NCBI RefSeq assembly: GCF_910592395.1 | Contig: NC_088324.1 | Coordinates: 4,368,953-4,432,952, forward strand | DNA length: 64,000 bases | DNA from: Lineus longissimus | Taxonomy: Eukaryota; Nemertea; Pilidiophora; Heteronemertea; Lineidae | Reading direction: 5' to 3' | In this document: positions 43,030 to 55,800 of the stretch, piece after piece | Layout: every line of letters starts with the position of its first letter | Numbering within the stretch: the stretch's first letter is position 1 | Position numbers and translations under genes: made by a program | Notes under the pieces: model-generated | What the model saw: the letters and a program-made list of their open reading frames with translations, nothing else | Database searches by the model: none | What the model was told of the DNA's origin: nothing

Positions 43030-45315
43030 TATCATATAACCCCTTAACCAAAAGTTTGATTATTTTTAGGCAGCCCGAGCCAACATTGTACAAGGGCCAC
43101 AAGGTCCAGGTCCTCCAGGACAAGGGACACAAGGACAAGGGACATAAGGACAAGGGACACGAGGACAAGGGACACAAAAGACGATGTTGCAATCTGCGGG
43201 GTGAGCATCACATAGTCCTGGTTGATATTATATCTACTCATGAAACAAACTTTATAACTGTCCGACCAGGAGGGAAAAAAATCATATTTCATGTCTCCGA
43301 ACCTGCACCCTGGTGGCCAAGTCATGAACTTTTATCCCCAAGTGAGACCACCTGACCGAGAGTGCTCAAGTTAACAGCCAAATGGGCAACATGACCTCGA
43401 TGATCTTGATTAGTTGGACAAATCATGAGTTACATTTTATATATGGTTATTAGTAATATCAGACGTAAGGATGGATATAAAAATCGAAGGCAATTTGGCC
43501 TGAGGAATAATGCCACTTGGGCAAGGATTGAAGCAGTGAATCGAGCAAAGAGTGTGGCCGATCAACATTTTTCCACAAGAAAATGCTGCCAACCAAAGAC
43601 ATCTTCACTTCACTTGATCCAGAAAATGGCCCGTGAGCATCTTTCCAACAGTGCCACTTTATAAAATGAAACGGCCAGGGCCATTGTGCTCGCCTGTCGA
43701 CATGGGAAAAAAATGGACTTGGACATGATGGGTGCTTTTGACTTCATTGATCATTTTTCAACCTTTGCCCCCTGGTGGCCACATTTGGAATCGAATTCTT
43801 AAAGCGAGAAACAACCATCTCACTCAAATGAAAACAAATTATCTTTTGGTTTCAATCTATTCATTTTGAGATAGGTCATTGAATGTATTTTTCCTGTTAT
43901 CTAGCCCTCGGCAGATTGAGATGATGGCTGTCGAGAAGACCCAACCACTCAACCAAGATCTACAATTCGTCCTATGGTAGATGTGACTCTCAAAAGATTT
44001 TGGATGACGAAGGAATCCAATACATATATGGTAAATATAAACAGATGACAAGACAGTATATCATGAAATGGGTGAATACGCCATGGGCTGAGTTCGTTTC
44101 ATTTCCGGAGTAAAGTAGAATCGCAAAATGGTGGATTTTATCCTCAAACTGTACAAGCAACCTCAGTTTGGAATTGAACTGCAGATCAAGTGTCAATTAG
44201 TAAAGCGTTGTGGTCGTCGGTATTGAGGCTTTTAGAAAATTAAGACAAGAACACATTTCTTAAATAACATCCAACCCCTTCCAGAAACTGGCGATGATTT
44301 TTGAAAAACCCACTTCAGCCGCCTTGTTTTGATCGACCCGATTATTCGGGCAGAGATGCGCTATGTTGACGATACTCCCATATATTGCTTGAAGACATCA
44401 AAAACTTCAGGGAGATTTCGCACGTTGATTAGGAAACATTGGACCTGCATATGCCATACTCGTGAAACCGAATGAACTCATCCCTAAAGTGTATTTACAG
44501 GGTGTGCCAATAAATATTCCATATGTTCTGTGGCTGGACTGAAAATAGACAGGCTATTAGATTTTCCATCCATGGTTTTGTCACTGCATTGCTCCTTACT
44601 AAACACAAACTGTGTCAAAAATAAAAGTGAAAGAGCTGCAGTTGTGCAGTTGTGCAGTTGTTTGGGTCTCTGACAAGTGGTCATGCGCTCCCAGGCTCAC
44701 CAGTTGAAAATGCTCAGGTTGTAGTACTGATTGAGCAGCTAATCTGAATTCCAGTTCCACTGAAAGCTCTCAGCATAGACTGGGGTAAGAGTTAAAAGTA
44801 GGGTGACAATTTCAACCGTTGTTGATGTCAAGACTAGAAACCCGAAACTTGCAAGTTATACTTTTGGGACAGACAAGATATCAAGACGTGATGAGATAAG
44901 GGGCCGAGTGAGGGCTTGAACTTAAGGGGTACGCTGTTCATAATTACTGGTGGTCCAGGAAAATAGAATTGCAGTTATACATAATGCTGTAGAACAGATA
45001 TTATGCATACGTGTTTGCTGAAACTGGGTGCTTCTGGTATTTGTATTTCTATGCAACGGCAGTGCCAGTGCTGAAATCTATATTTAGTACATATTTGTGC
45101 AATTGGAAATTTCAAATTCAATTACAAACTTCTCGTTTTTTAACGGTGTAGGATTTAAGGGTTGTGATTTAATCATAAACTACTTCGGTGAATTTGATGA
45201 AACTGAATGAAAGACCCTATTGCACAAGTGCATTAATCATGGTGGAGCAATGTAGCCTGCTGGCGATGTTAGTCCGTCTGCGATGGCGCTCGTTACGACC
45301 GATCGCGCTCATTTT
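43030..45315 (+). repeat. Segmental repeat unit 3 (partial)
   Basis: Third tandem copy, losing similarity at about 45312 in CGATCGCGCTCATTTT, just before the GGCTCACC repeat that closes units 1 and 2. It continues into unique sequence leading to the exon at 45387, so this is probably the original right edge of the duplicated region. Confidence 0.85.
43070..43980 (+). pseudogene. Third copy of collagen-like exons 2 and 3, with nonsense codon
   Basis: The exon 2 equivalent 43070-43200 is two 15-base repeats shorter than unit 1 and still in phase, but the 26th codon is TAA (43145-43147) where the others have CAA. The exon 3 equivalent 43905-43980 is intact. If spliced to exon 1 this copy would give a truncated product. 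Confidence 0.5.
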
Positions 45316-45386
45316 AGTTATACAGAATCGAGATGACCGTAAGGACAAATTGAGACTGAGAGTAACCTTATATTTTTGATTTCCAG

Positions 45387-45674
45387 TCGCTCACAGATAC
45401 GGGCAGACAACCGAGAGTCGAGTGGATTCAGTGGATCGAATGGTTGTGCGGAGGGATAGCCATGTGCAGGAGTGACGAACCACAGCTCGGCAAACGATGC
45501 CTTGACAGAACAATTCAAGGAGAACCTTCGCTGAGATCAGAAAGGGAACTTGTTTGCTGTGGGGATGGATTGGACACCGAAATGTCTGTCATTCTAATAA
45601 ACTATAATGACAATCCAACTCCAAAGGGACTCTCTGGATTTAGGGAAAGCTACGGACATAGAGCCCTGAAATGA
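45387..45674 (+). CDS. Probable terminal exon, unknown protein
   Basis: TATTTTTGATTTCCAG precedes an open frame of 95 codons ending TGA at 45672-45674. Features: W-I-Q-W-I-E-W-L-C-G-G near the start, five cysteines (one at W-L-C, then M-C-R, R-C-L and a C-C pair), then V-I-L-I-N-Y-N-D-N-P-T-P-K-G. The length of the open frame directly after a good acceptor and the mixed composition support coding. It follows segmental unit 3 in the same orientation and may be the ancestral last exon of the collagen-like gene, but exon 2's donor phase (2) does not match the phase this frame needs (0). No family recognised. Confidence 0.4.
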   Translation, partial: SLTDTGRQPRVEWIQWIEWLCGGIAMCRSDEPQLGKRCLDRTIQGEPSLRSERELVCCGDGLDTEMSVILINYNDNPTPKGLSGFRESYGHRALK

Positions 45675-45679
45675 TATCC

Positions 45680-47250
45680 TGCAGCCACCATGAGGACGGC
45701 CTATCTCATACTTCGGAAGGGTGCCATCACACGGTAATGTAAACAAATCAATTTCAGTTTTTCAAATGTCCTTGATAAGGTGTTAGCCATTGGCCTGATT
45801 AAGAGATGGTGAGCTCTCTGTTGAGGAATAATTTTCCAACGTTGTTTTAGCGACACCAATTACAGTGCCATTTTCATCAAACCCACGGTGATGATGACCT
45901 CTCACGTTTGCCTCTTTAAATGCTCTATTGAACTAATTGATTCTGAATATGCCATCACAGAAAATCACTTCGTAACCCACTGATATCTCACTCTCATAAA
46001 CAACTTGGTTATGCTGGTTGCATGAATATCAAAAGCAAAGCATTTTTATCAACTGGAGCTTTATGTAACACTAAGAAAGAATCCCGAACTGCTTAATGAG
46101 CAGTAGTTGAACATGGCCATTGCCAGTAATGTGATTTCATGAAGTCTGTCCAAACATACAGAGGCCTAACACAACCTTTAATGTGTCAAGCCTCAGGGGT
46201 TCCCTGATACCAGAGGTCTGGAAATGCTCAAAACACCGTAGGGTGCAAGTTTCAAATCAATATCTAGAAAGATAACCTACTTTTCCCCCTTCGGAATTTC
46301 AGACAGTACTGTGAAAAAGTTGTAGTTGAAAGTTGTACAGCATGATTGTTTTAGGTTTGAGATATCAGTGAGGTTGAGCTTTGAATGGTAACAAAAAACA
46401 AAAACTTTATTGACATATGATTGCAGCCGCCTGGGTACAGAAGATTCCTCAAAAGTCTTTCTGTCAGCACCCACCCGATTGAATGAAATTCAAATGGAAA
46501 ACCATTACCCCTAGTTGAAAAATGTGACGTTAATTCACGTCGTTGTTCCTCGAAGCCCTAGTGCGTTTGACGTTGATTAATGTGGGAGCTCCACTAAAGT
46601 GTTAACAGCTGTAAAATAACTCTGTTGGTCAATGCTGGTGCATTTGCATGGAGTATCAGCTTTCCAGGACAGGCCATTTCAATGACATTGGGCCAAGAAG
46701 AGAAGAGATTAGCAAAGGAAAAAGGTTATTGGGTAGCAACTTGGGGGGGGGGGGGGGGGGGATGATGTGATCACAGTAGAACTACTCTGTTAAGGACATC
46801 CTCAAGACTGATATGTGCTGTGCTTACAAGAGAGGTGTACTGATTAGAGAGTTCAAATTGAATGGAGACAATCAAAGTTAGTGTCCTAAAAGAGAGAAGG
46901 TCCTTTTAGAGAGGTGTATGCTAAGGGAGGTTCCACTGTATTCTAAAGTAGGGTCCTTGTGGCACTTGGTGACCTCACTGGTGATGCAAAATGACGCAAT
47001 TGGACCCCCTCCCCAACACTACAACCAACATCAATTAATTTAATGGCAACAACAACTTTACTAATGAAACCACGCAGGCGGCTGAGATGGCATAAACTGC
47101 CCCAATCCTCAAGTCTCTGCATAAGTTCTGTGTTGGCATTCTTGTAAGGTTAAATGTCAACACAAGAAAAGTGATTTCTAACAGTTATGATATTGACATT
47201 GATAGAGCTGTTCAGTTGTTGTTTCTTGTTTCTGATCAAATCTTAACCTC
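45680..47250. other. No gene recognised
   Basis: Short ORFs only; a G18 run at about 46742-46760. Could be intron or intergenic sequence. Confidence 0.4.
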
Positions 47251-47260
47251 ATTATTGCAG

Positions 47261-47554
47261 GAAATTAACATGTTCCATCTTGACTCTCATGTGTTTGCAT
47301 CACCAACATCAAGCTTGTGAGTGATAGAGCGATCTCAAAACATTGCGGGTCAAGACGAACATGTTCCTGCACAATGAATATTTCACTGATGATATTTTGC
47401 ACCAATAAACCTTACTGTATGTAATTTGTTTCTTTTCAGCATGGAGAAGCATCCGACAGGAGGAAGATGGATGTTGCTGACCAGCACATCCCAACGATGT
47501 ATTTTTGTCACCGTAGACCTATTGTTTTTATTGAAATATCTGATTGAAAGGTGA
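47261..47554 (+). other. Two-exon candidate gene end
   Basis: TCATTATTGCAG precedes a 56-base block (47261-47316) ending at GTGAGT. TTTCTTTTCAG precedes 47440-47554, which ends at TGA. One reading keeps phase across the junction and gives 19 + 38 residues (M-F-H-L-D-S-H-V-F then H-P-T-G-G-R-W-M-L-L). A second phase is also open but stops sooner. Good splice signals, weak protein evidence; may be noncoding RNA. Confidence 0.25.
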
Positions 47555-48308
47555 TTTTATTGATAAAAATCCTCAAATTTTCTGATGGGAGAAGGCATAT
47601 ATTTACCTTCTTAGGGCAATGACAATATGTTGTCATGGTTTAAAATAATGCACGTATAAAGAAGGAATAACATTTTAGAGGAGGGTTTCTTTTGTTACCA
47701 GGGGCACCATGATCCAAGAGATCAACAATTTTCTGGCAAAATCTTTTGAAAGAAAGCGAAATGTGGAGTGGGCGTTTATGGAGAGCCAATAGGGCATGTC
47801 AGTACCCAAACAAATAAGTCTTAAGCAAAATTGATTTTTAGCTTATGAAGGCAGAAGCTAATAGCCTAGGGCACATCAGGACCCTACTGCTTGAAATGGT
47901 TTTCTCCTGAAATAATCACCAACTTGATCAGATATTTCATTATTATATCTCCATCACTTGAGACATGGGGTTCATATGATTTCTTTCTTGCTTAAACCCC
48001 AGGCAAAAAAGGAACATATGTGTCTGCGATGGAACGTAGGCCTTTAATACTGTTTCTCGATCTCCCCAGTACCATAGAATCCACGGGCATTGGTCAGAGC
48101 AGTTAAGCCGAGACCTTCTAACGTTGGCTGGCTCAGTTGCTTGGTATCATATAATACCAGAGACAACTGACCAACTACACAAAGAAGTTAAAGAAGTTGC
48201 GTTCCCTCAATCACTTTTACCAAATACCTGGGAACAAGGTATTGATGAAAAGACACATTCAACTTATATAGTTGAAAACACTCTCATTGTTTTATTGATA
48301 TTTGTGAG

Positions 48309-48476
48309 GATATCAAAAGATTTCCTGACGACAGAATCGACTGCTTCGAGATCTTGCGAGAGCATATTTATCATGCTCTGCAGATTATGAAGACGGTCTT
48401 TTGCCCCACTGAGAATTGGATAAGACATGGTACTGAATGGTTTGAGAAAAGTGTAATTAAAACGTCAACTTTGTAA
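48309..48476 (+). other. Candidate terminal exon with downstream AATAAA
   Basis: After a possible acceptor (TATTTGTGAG at 48299-48308), 55 codons are open to TAA: D-I-K-R-F-P-D-D-R-I-D-C-F-E-I-L-R-E-H and on to W-I-R-H-G-T-E-W-F-E-K. Composition is protein-like, and AATAAA signals follow at about 48498 and 48525. A longer ORF in another frame (48124-48390) looks less like protein. No family recognised. Confidence 0.3.
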
Positions 48477-48969
48477 GACGTTTCATTTTGTCCTGCATGT
48501 AATAAATGTAGACCTTGTTAGTAAAATAAAGAGATCTTAGACTCCAACTTGCCAAAAAACTGGCATACCCACTTCTGTGTAGTCTTGCCATGTCGAAAGC
48601 TACGTCTTTTGTCATGCAAATAACATGTCACCTCTCAACCTTTTGTCATGCAAAGCGGCAGCCTCAAGGTGGAGTGGCCATGAGAAATGTGGTCCTTTTG
48701 TTATTTAAATTGGGTCCTTAAGCTGTTTAGTCATGGTGTGATGACAGCCTTGACCTGACCTATTGTTAGCTGAAATGGCTTAACTGCAGTCATACACAAT
48801 AGGTTTAATACATGCATGAATAGTAAATGAACATATTATTAGCATGCAGAGTTGAAGTTGTGGAGTGTGACTAGTGTAAGATCTCTATTTAGCAATGTCT
48901 TTCTTGAACATTACATCTTGTAAAGGAGTAGACCATGTGTGATAGTATTACTATCTTCTTGTTTTCTCC

Positions 48970-49172
48970 TGTTATGGGCTTTCGGAGTGGCGCAGTACTT
49001 AAATGTACACGTCTGATGTCATGTAAAAAACTCAGTCGTTGAAGCCTGTCACCTGTGTGATGGAGTCGGCAGCTCCCTCCGATCGCGTAGGTTTTCTCCC
49101 GGGGACGGGTTTCCTCCTGCACGACATTCCAAATTGCCATTACGATAATTCTTGGGATGTACAACAATAAAA
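48970..49172 (+). repeat. tRNA-derived SINE candidate
   Basis: GGAGTGGCGCAGTACTTAAA resembles a tRNA A box with head region. GTTTTCTCCCGGGGACGGGT then TTCCTCCTGC is the kind of conserved core word I associate with several invertebrate SINEs. The end is ACAACAATAAAAAAG. The B box is poor. A second A-box-like TGGTGTAGTGGTTCACTT occurs at about 49226. Confidence 0.4.
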
Positions 49173-49449
49173 AAGATTTTCACAAGATAATGATTTGAAT
49201 TTATTTTTCTTTACCCTCCGGGTTGGGTGGTGTAGTGGTTCACTTACACCAACAACCTGGCGACCTGAATGGGGAAATTATATATTGGTCATAATTTCTC
49301 TATACAGCAGGTCAGTACATGTAGGTGTAAACTGTGGACGAAAGTGTGGACAGCGGCCCTCTAAGTTTGGTGGGCTGGCATTTCTTTGTCTTTCAATATA
49401 TTTAAAAGAAATTGCAGTATATTATGCATTAAAATCGTTTTAATGGGTC

Positions 49450-50850
49450 AGCGAAAGAAAAAAAGGAAAAAAATTATTTTGATCTGTTTTACAGTATGAC
49501 TTGTCTCAGTGAAACTGACTAGTATAGCTCCTGACTGATTTACAGTAACCTTTCAACGGGGCCGACCTTAAGATGATAACTATCTCCTTGTGACATCTTG
49601 GACGGATTGAATTACGCAGAAAAACTAAATTATTTGCGGAAAATGTCACTTTGTTTACACACCACCAAAGACAACCGGTGTCTCAGGTCACCGATGGGTG
49701 GCTTATTTGTAAACAAAAGCACGTGACACAAATTTTAATTTACCACGTGCTAGCCAAATACCATTTGGCCCACCGTCGCCCAAGCCAATTTGCAATGTAA
49801 TAGAGTATGGACCGCTAAATAACAATAGCCTTGGAGGTTGTTAATCTAAATTGAATATCAGTTGCCGCACCTATATTTCGTTGAAGGGTACAAGGAAGGC
49901 CTCCTATATCAAACCTCTGGGAATAGGTTTACAGTCAAATATATAATTTTGATAATTTCTTTAATGGGTTTATTGCTCTTGAACAATGGAAAGAAGAACA
50001 GTCAATCTTATTACATGTAGATACATGCCAAAGTCACGACGTTTCCTTACCAATTGTACAGTAATAGTACCAGCATGACTGTGCTGCCAGCTATTAATAG
50101 ATAGGTAGTCTTGCTCTAACCACACTTCCCAATCAGTGCGTTGCGGATTCCAGCATTGTCCAAGACTAGCATCACTGCCATGTTTCGATATTCTTTAACT
50201 TTCTTGATGGATTGATTACACACCAAAGATTTGGGATTCGGGTAGGAATATGTTGTTTTGTTTTGAGTATTTTATTCAGTAGGAATACCCCCTCGGTTTT
50301 GCTTAGTGTTGAAGTGTTTCTTTGTAATTCTCTGCCTGTTTATGTCCTTGTCCGGCGGAGGCGCTGGGGTACATCACTTCCTATAAAAAAATTCCACTTT
50401 TCTCGTAAATAAATATTATCCAGATGCAATTTTGAGAAAAGTAAATGCATTAGAGGTATGAAAGTACTCATTGAGATACAGCATCTTTGAAAGGAATTAA
50501 TTCTGATGTTGGATTATGAAGTTGAATGTTGAATGATTTCTGATTGCTGAGTGAAGTAGGTCAAACCATGAAACTAATGGGGGCAAATTTTGCACCACAT
50601 ATGAGGCAGTTAGGACCCTGCACTGCCGACTTCCGTTGTGACAACTGATCATTGTCGTTTCGGATTTCGGTGGTGCCTTGTGCCCGCTTGCGGGTGCTTG
50701 AGTGCCCAGGATTGTTGATTGTGGCCAAAGGTGTTCGGGCCCCCAATGTTTCTGCCCGGGCTTCTATAGCCATGGTTAACAATGTGGCCTGTTTTACACT
50801 TTTAGACATATTCTTTTTTTTTTTCAAGTCATCCATCCATCAGCCAAGAC
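49450..50850. other. No gene recognised
   Basis: ORFs up to 91 residues (minus 50561-50836) overlap on both strands without domains. Nothing else could be supported. Confidence 0.4.
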
Positions 50851-50856
50851 AACAGA

Positions 50857-51000
50857 ATGTCCACAGCCAAAGAGTTGCGAAGACCTAATATGGGAGGACA
50901 TATTGAGGACTGTCTCATTGAAGACAGTCAATCAGTCTTTCTGAAGGCACCTGTGTTGGGACATGGGCTTCTCTGTTTGTTGTCAGACAAGGGCTTGTGA
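50857..51000 (+). other. Short ORF after a strong acceptor
   Basis: A long T-run ending TTTTTTTTTTTTTCAAG is followed by an ATG at 50857 and 47 codons to TGA (50998), with G-G-H-I-E-D-C-L-I-E-D and H-G-L-L-C-L-L. The frame is open upstream to the acceptor. Too short to assign; may belong to a noncoding transcript. Confidence 0.2.
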
Positions 51001-51230
51001 GGTTAGTTCTTGATAATTTATAAACATGAAGAATAGCTTGTCCATTCGGGGTCTATTGATGTCATCCTCCAAAAGATTTCTTGCCCATTATATGTTAATC
51101 ACACATGTCAGAGAGTAAATGCGAGTTTGGATATCGTTTTTTAAATTGAATATCTCGTGGGGGGGGGGACATTCACATTAACATTAACCCCTGATTTTCT
51201 TAGGATGATAATATATATGTACAGGAAAAA

Positions 51231-51386
51231 ATTGTCTCATTAAATAATCCTGTTATATGCATAACAGGCAGAAACAGACCTTGATCCCTATTGAGCTTGG
51301 GTGTGATCATGTTAGACCCAAGCTCTGTAGGGATCAGGGTCTGTTTGTGCCCCATGCATATAACCGGATTATTCAATCAGACAATT
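51231..51386. mobile_element. 156-bp palindromic MITE
   Basis: Arms of about 70 bases are inverted around a 13-base centre (GTGATCATGTTAG): the left has ATTGTCTCATTAAATAATCC, GTTATATGCATAACAGG, AACAGACCTTGATCCC and GAGCTTGGGT; the right mirrors these with about ten changes. No clear target duplication. ORFs here are palindrome artefacts. Confidence 0.75.
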
Positions 51387-51399
51387 AGTTTTTCAGCAC

Positions 51400-52470
51400 A
51401 TTTTTTACTCCTTACACCAGGAGACGCCTTTGAGAACGCAAGGCAAAATGTTGTGTGGACTGCAAAAAACACAAGAGTTTAAATCCACAGAACTTTTGAA
51501 CATGCCACGTTATCGCCAGAACTAAAGGTTCGTAATTTGAGCCCAAATAGCGTGTCCATTCGGGGGACTAATCATGTCATCCAGGCTGCCATGAAAGGAC
51601 GGTTCATAGTAGATTAAGAGAATAGGTGTAATAAGTCATAGGTGTAAACATATCTTAATTCCTTGTTCTTTCAGATGAATACGATTATTGCTGTTCCATC
51701 CTCTCCCTGACATCAGCCAATGTCCAAAGCCGGCAGTGAATGTCAATCCTAAAGTCTCCTCCTTATGGATATACGACAGTGGATCGGTATTTCAGTGTTT
51801 CAGTGTGTCATCGGTCAGTGTCTCCCGTATTTCAGTGTTTCCCTATTGTTACTCTATTCGCGGATAAGCCAGTGGTGATCAGGTCGGCAGAAAAACTGGT
51901 TCTTCAATCCTTCAATCTCGAGTGATTACCATGGATACAGAATTCGTATGAATAAATTATGACGCATGTGCCAAATATGGGAAACAAAATGGCGTTGCCT
52001 GGTGTGTAGAAAATCAATCACGTTCCTCAGTGGAAAAGGAAGATCACGTGGTATTGTTCGGTCACGTGAATGTTGCGAGATTTTATTCATGTTGCTATGT
52101 TTTTTCCAAGGGTTGCCACATATATTTGAAAACAAGTTGACCTACATTTTCAGGAAATTTTGCATCATATTTTCAAGTTATTAAAGTTTTTGAAATATTG
52201 GCATGTTTTTTCAAGTGTTGCCTGTATATTTCAAAATGTTGTATTAAATATTCAAGTCTTGCCTGTATATTTCAAAATGTCGTATTAAATTTTCAAGTCT
52301 TGCATTTATTCCACTTTGGCGTGCCATAATTAATGTTGGCGCACACTTCAGCGACTGATGGGCTTATTACATTTTTCACGATTAGATAGTGGCGCATCAA
52401 ACATCATTACATAGAACTTTTGCTACGAACATGCTGGCAAATTACACCACCATGCTCCTTTACAATTAAT
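51400..52470. other. No gene recognised
   Basis: TTGTTCTTTCAG at about 51664-51675 resembles an acceptor with a short open frame (E-Y-D-Y-C-C-S-I-L-S-L), and TTTCAAGT / TATATTTCAAAATGT doublets occur at 52140-52310. Nothing firm. Confidence 0.35.
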
Positions 52471-52474
52471 TGAC

Positions 52475-52832
52475 CTATAACATTAATACATCACATACAT
52501 TTGATGATTTTTTTGGTATTGAAACAAGACAACTCAACCCCCCACCCCCCAATTTTAACAGTAAGTATTGAATTGGTTCCCATTTCTCATTGAATAAATC
52601 TACTTTGTTATTTTTACATGCTATTATGAATTCTATATGTTTAAGAGAATTTTCTAATCTTCTGTTGTGAATATTGGCCGAAAAAATGACTGTGCACAAT
52701 AGTTTATCCCTCACCCCCCAAAAAATATTTATTTTTGTAATTTGGTTTGATAATGGCTGAAGCCAGCCCTTAATATTTCCCCAAAACTCCTGAATACCCT
52801 GACAGTCCAAAAAAGAATGTATGATGTTATCT
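52475..52832 (-). pseudogene. LINE ORF2 C-terminal segment (L1-like)
   Basis: A minus-strand ORF of about 120 residues: V-D-N-I-I-H-S-F-L-D-C-Q-G-I-Q-E-F-W near the start, I-N-I-F-W-G-V, then A-N-I-H-N-R-R-L-E-N-S-L-K-H-I-E-F. This matches the E-x-x-x-H-L-F-x-x-C-x-x-x-x-x-F-W segment and the following helices that end L1-like ORF2 proteins. Upstream (right) it joins the satellite unit at ...K-A-T-E-W, where the frame is broken by TAG, so 30 or more residues of the normal protein are deleted at the junction. It is the single-copy edge of the LINE from which the array arose. Confidence 0.75.
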
Positions 52833-55800
52833 ACCATTCGGTTGCTTTTAGTCCCAGTGATTCAAAAGGTATCCCTGTTTTGTCTGGTCTTAGTAAATCT
52901 GAAATATAATTTATCCCCACTTCCTTCCAATGTTTATAAAAGATCATTCTTTGATTAATTTTGATTAATTTATTGTTCCATAAATATGTTTTTTGAGAAG
53001 GATTATCTTTAAGTTTAAAACTAATTAAATCACAGTTCGACTGTATCAAAATGTCTAAATCAATATTTTTCCTGACCAGAGATAATCGAAAATTAGATTT
53101 TCTATTTCATGTATTTATCTGGTATTTCAATTGCTCCACAAGTGTATAAGAATTGAGACAGAGTCAAATTTCTTTGCTTCCAATTAATCAATATTTTTTA
53201 CACTTAAGAATGCGGTGTTCAAAAGTCATAACCAACATCCGTTATTCAACATCCTGTAAATTATAACGCCAAATCTTATTTATAATAACATCCATTAACC
53301 CTCTCCATTTGAACCATTCGGTTGCTTTTAGTCCCAGTGATTTAAAAGGTATCACTGTTTTGTCTGGTCTTAGTAAATCTGAAATATAGTTTATCCCTAC
53401 TTCCTTCCAATGTTTATGAAAGATCATTCTTTGATTAATTTTGATTAATTTATTGTTCCATAAATATGTTCTTTGAGAAGGATTATCTTTAAGTTTAAAA
53501 CTAATTAAATCACACTTCGCCTGTATCAAAATGTCTAAATCAATATTTTTTCCTGACCAGAGATAATCGAAAATTAGATTTTCCATTTCATGTATTTCTA
53601 TTTCATGTATTTATCTGGTATTTCAATTGCTCCACAAGTGTATAAGAATTGAGACATGATGAACGATTTTATAATTATTGTCTTTCCAATGAGAGTCAAA
53701 TTTCTTTGCTTCCAATTAATCAAATATTTTTTTACACTTAAGAATGCGGTGTTCAGAAGTCATAACCAACATCCTGTACCATGAATACATTATTGTTATC
53801 AGTGTTAAAATTATAACGCCAAATCTTATTAACAATAACATCCATTAACCCTCTCCATTTGAACCATTCGGTTGCTTTTAGTCCCAGTGATTCAAAACGT
53901 ATCACTGTTTTCTCTGGTCTTAGTAAATCTGAAATATAATTTATCCCCACTTCCTTCCAATGATCAATTTTGATTAATTTATTGTTCCATAAATATGTTT
54001 TTTGAGAAGGATTATCTTTAAATTTAAAACTAATTAAATCACAGTTCGACTGTATCAAAATGTCTAAATCAATATTTTTTCCTGACCAGAGATAATCGAA
54101 AATTAGATTTTCTATTTCATGTATTTCTATTTCATGTATTTATCTGGTATTTCAATTGCTCCACAAGTGTATAAGAATTGAGACATGATGAACGATTTTA
54201 TAATTATTGTCTTTCCAATGAGAGTCAAATTTCTTTGCTTCCAATTAATCAAATATTTTTTACACTTAAGAATGCGGTGTTCAGAAGTCATAACCAACAT
54301 CCTGTACCATGAATACATTATTGTTATCAGTGTTAAAATTATAACGCCAAATCTTATTTATAATAACATCCATTAACCCTCTCCATTTGAACCATTCGGT
54401 TGCTTTTAGTCCCAGTGATTTAAAAGGTATCACTGTTTTGTCTGGTCTTAGTAAATCTGAAATATAATTTATCCCTACTTCCTTGCAATGTTTATAAAAG
54501 ATCATTCTTTGATTAATTTTGATTAATTTATTGTACCATAAATATGTTCTTTGAGAAGGATTATCTTTAAGTTTAAAACTAATTAAATCACAGTTCGACT
54601 GTATCAAAATGTCTAAATCAATAATTTTTCCTGACCAGAGATAATTGAAAATTAGATTTTCTATTTCATGTATTTCTATTTCATGTATTTATCTGGTATT
54701 TCAATTGCTCCACAAGTGTATAAGAATTGAGACATGATGAACGATTTTATAATTATTGTCTTTCCAATGAGAGTCAAATTTCTTTGCTTCCAATTAATCA
54801 AATATATTTTTTTACACTTAAGAATGCGGTGTTCAGAAGTCATAACCAACATCCTGTACCATGAATACATTATTGTTATCAGTGTTAAAATTATAACGCC
54901 AAATCTTATTTATAATAACATCCATTAACCCTCTCCATTTGAACCATTCGGTTGCTTTTAGTCCCAGTGATTCAAAAGGTATCACTGTTTTGTCTGGTCT
55001 TAGTTAATCTGAAATATAATTTATCCCTACTTCCTTCCAATGTTTATAAAAGATCATTCTTTGATTCATTTATTGTTCCATAAATATGTTTTTTGAGAAG
55101 GATTATCTTTAAGTTTAAAACTAATTAAATCACAGTTCGACTGTATCAAAATGTCTAAATCAATATTTTTTCCTGGCCAGAGATAATTGAAAATTAGATT
55201 TTCTATTTCATGTATTTCTATTTCATGTATTTATCTGGTATTTCAATTGCTCCACAAGTGTATAAGAATTGAGACATGATGAACGATTTTATAATTATTG
55301 TCTTTGCAATGAGAGTCAAATTTCTTTGCTTCCAATTAATCAAATATTTTTTTACACTTAAGAATGCGGTGTTCAGAAGTCATAACCAACATCCTGTACC
55401 ATGAATACATTATTGTTATCAGTGTTAAAATTATAACGCCAAATCTTATTTATAATAACATCCATTAACCCTCTCCATTTGAACCATTCGGTTGCTTTTA
55501 GTCCCAGTGATTCAAAAGGTATCACTGTTTTGTCTGGTCTTAGTAAATCTGAAATATAATTTATCCCTACTTCCTTCCAATGTTTATAAAAGATCATTCT
55601 TTGATTAATTTTGATTAATTTATTGTTCCATAAATATGTTTTTTGAGAAGGATTATCTTTAAGTTTAAAACTAATTAAATCACAGTTCGACTGTATCAAA
55701 ATGTCTAAATCAATATTTTTCCTGACCAGAGATAATTGAAAATTAGATTTTCTATTTCATGTATTTCTATTTCATGTATTTATCTGGTATTTCAATTGCT

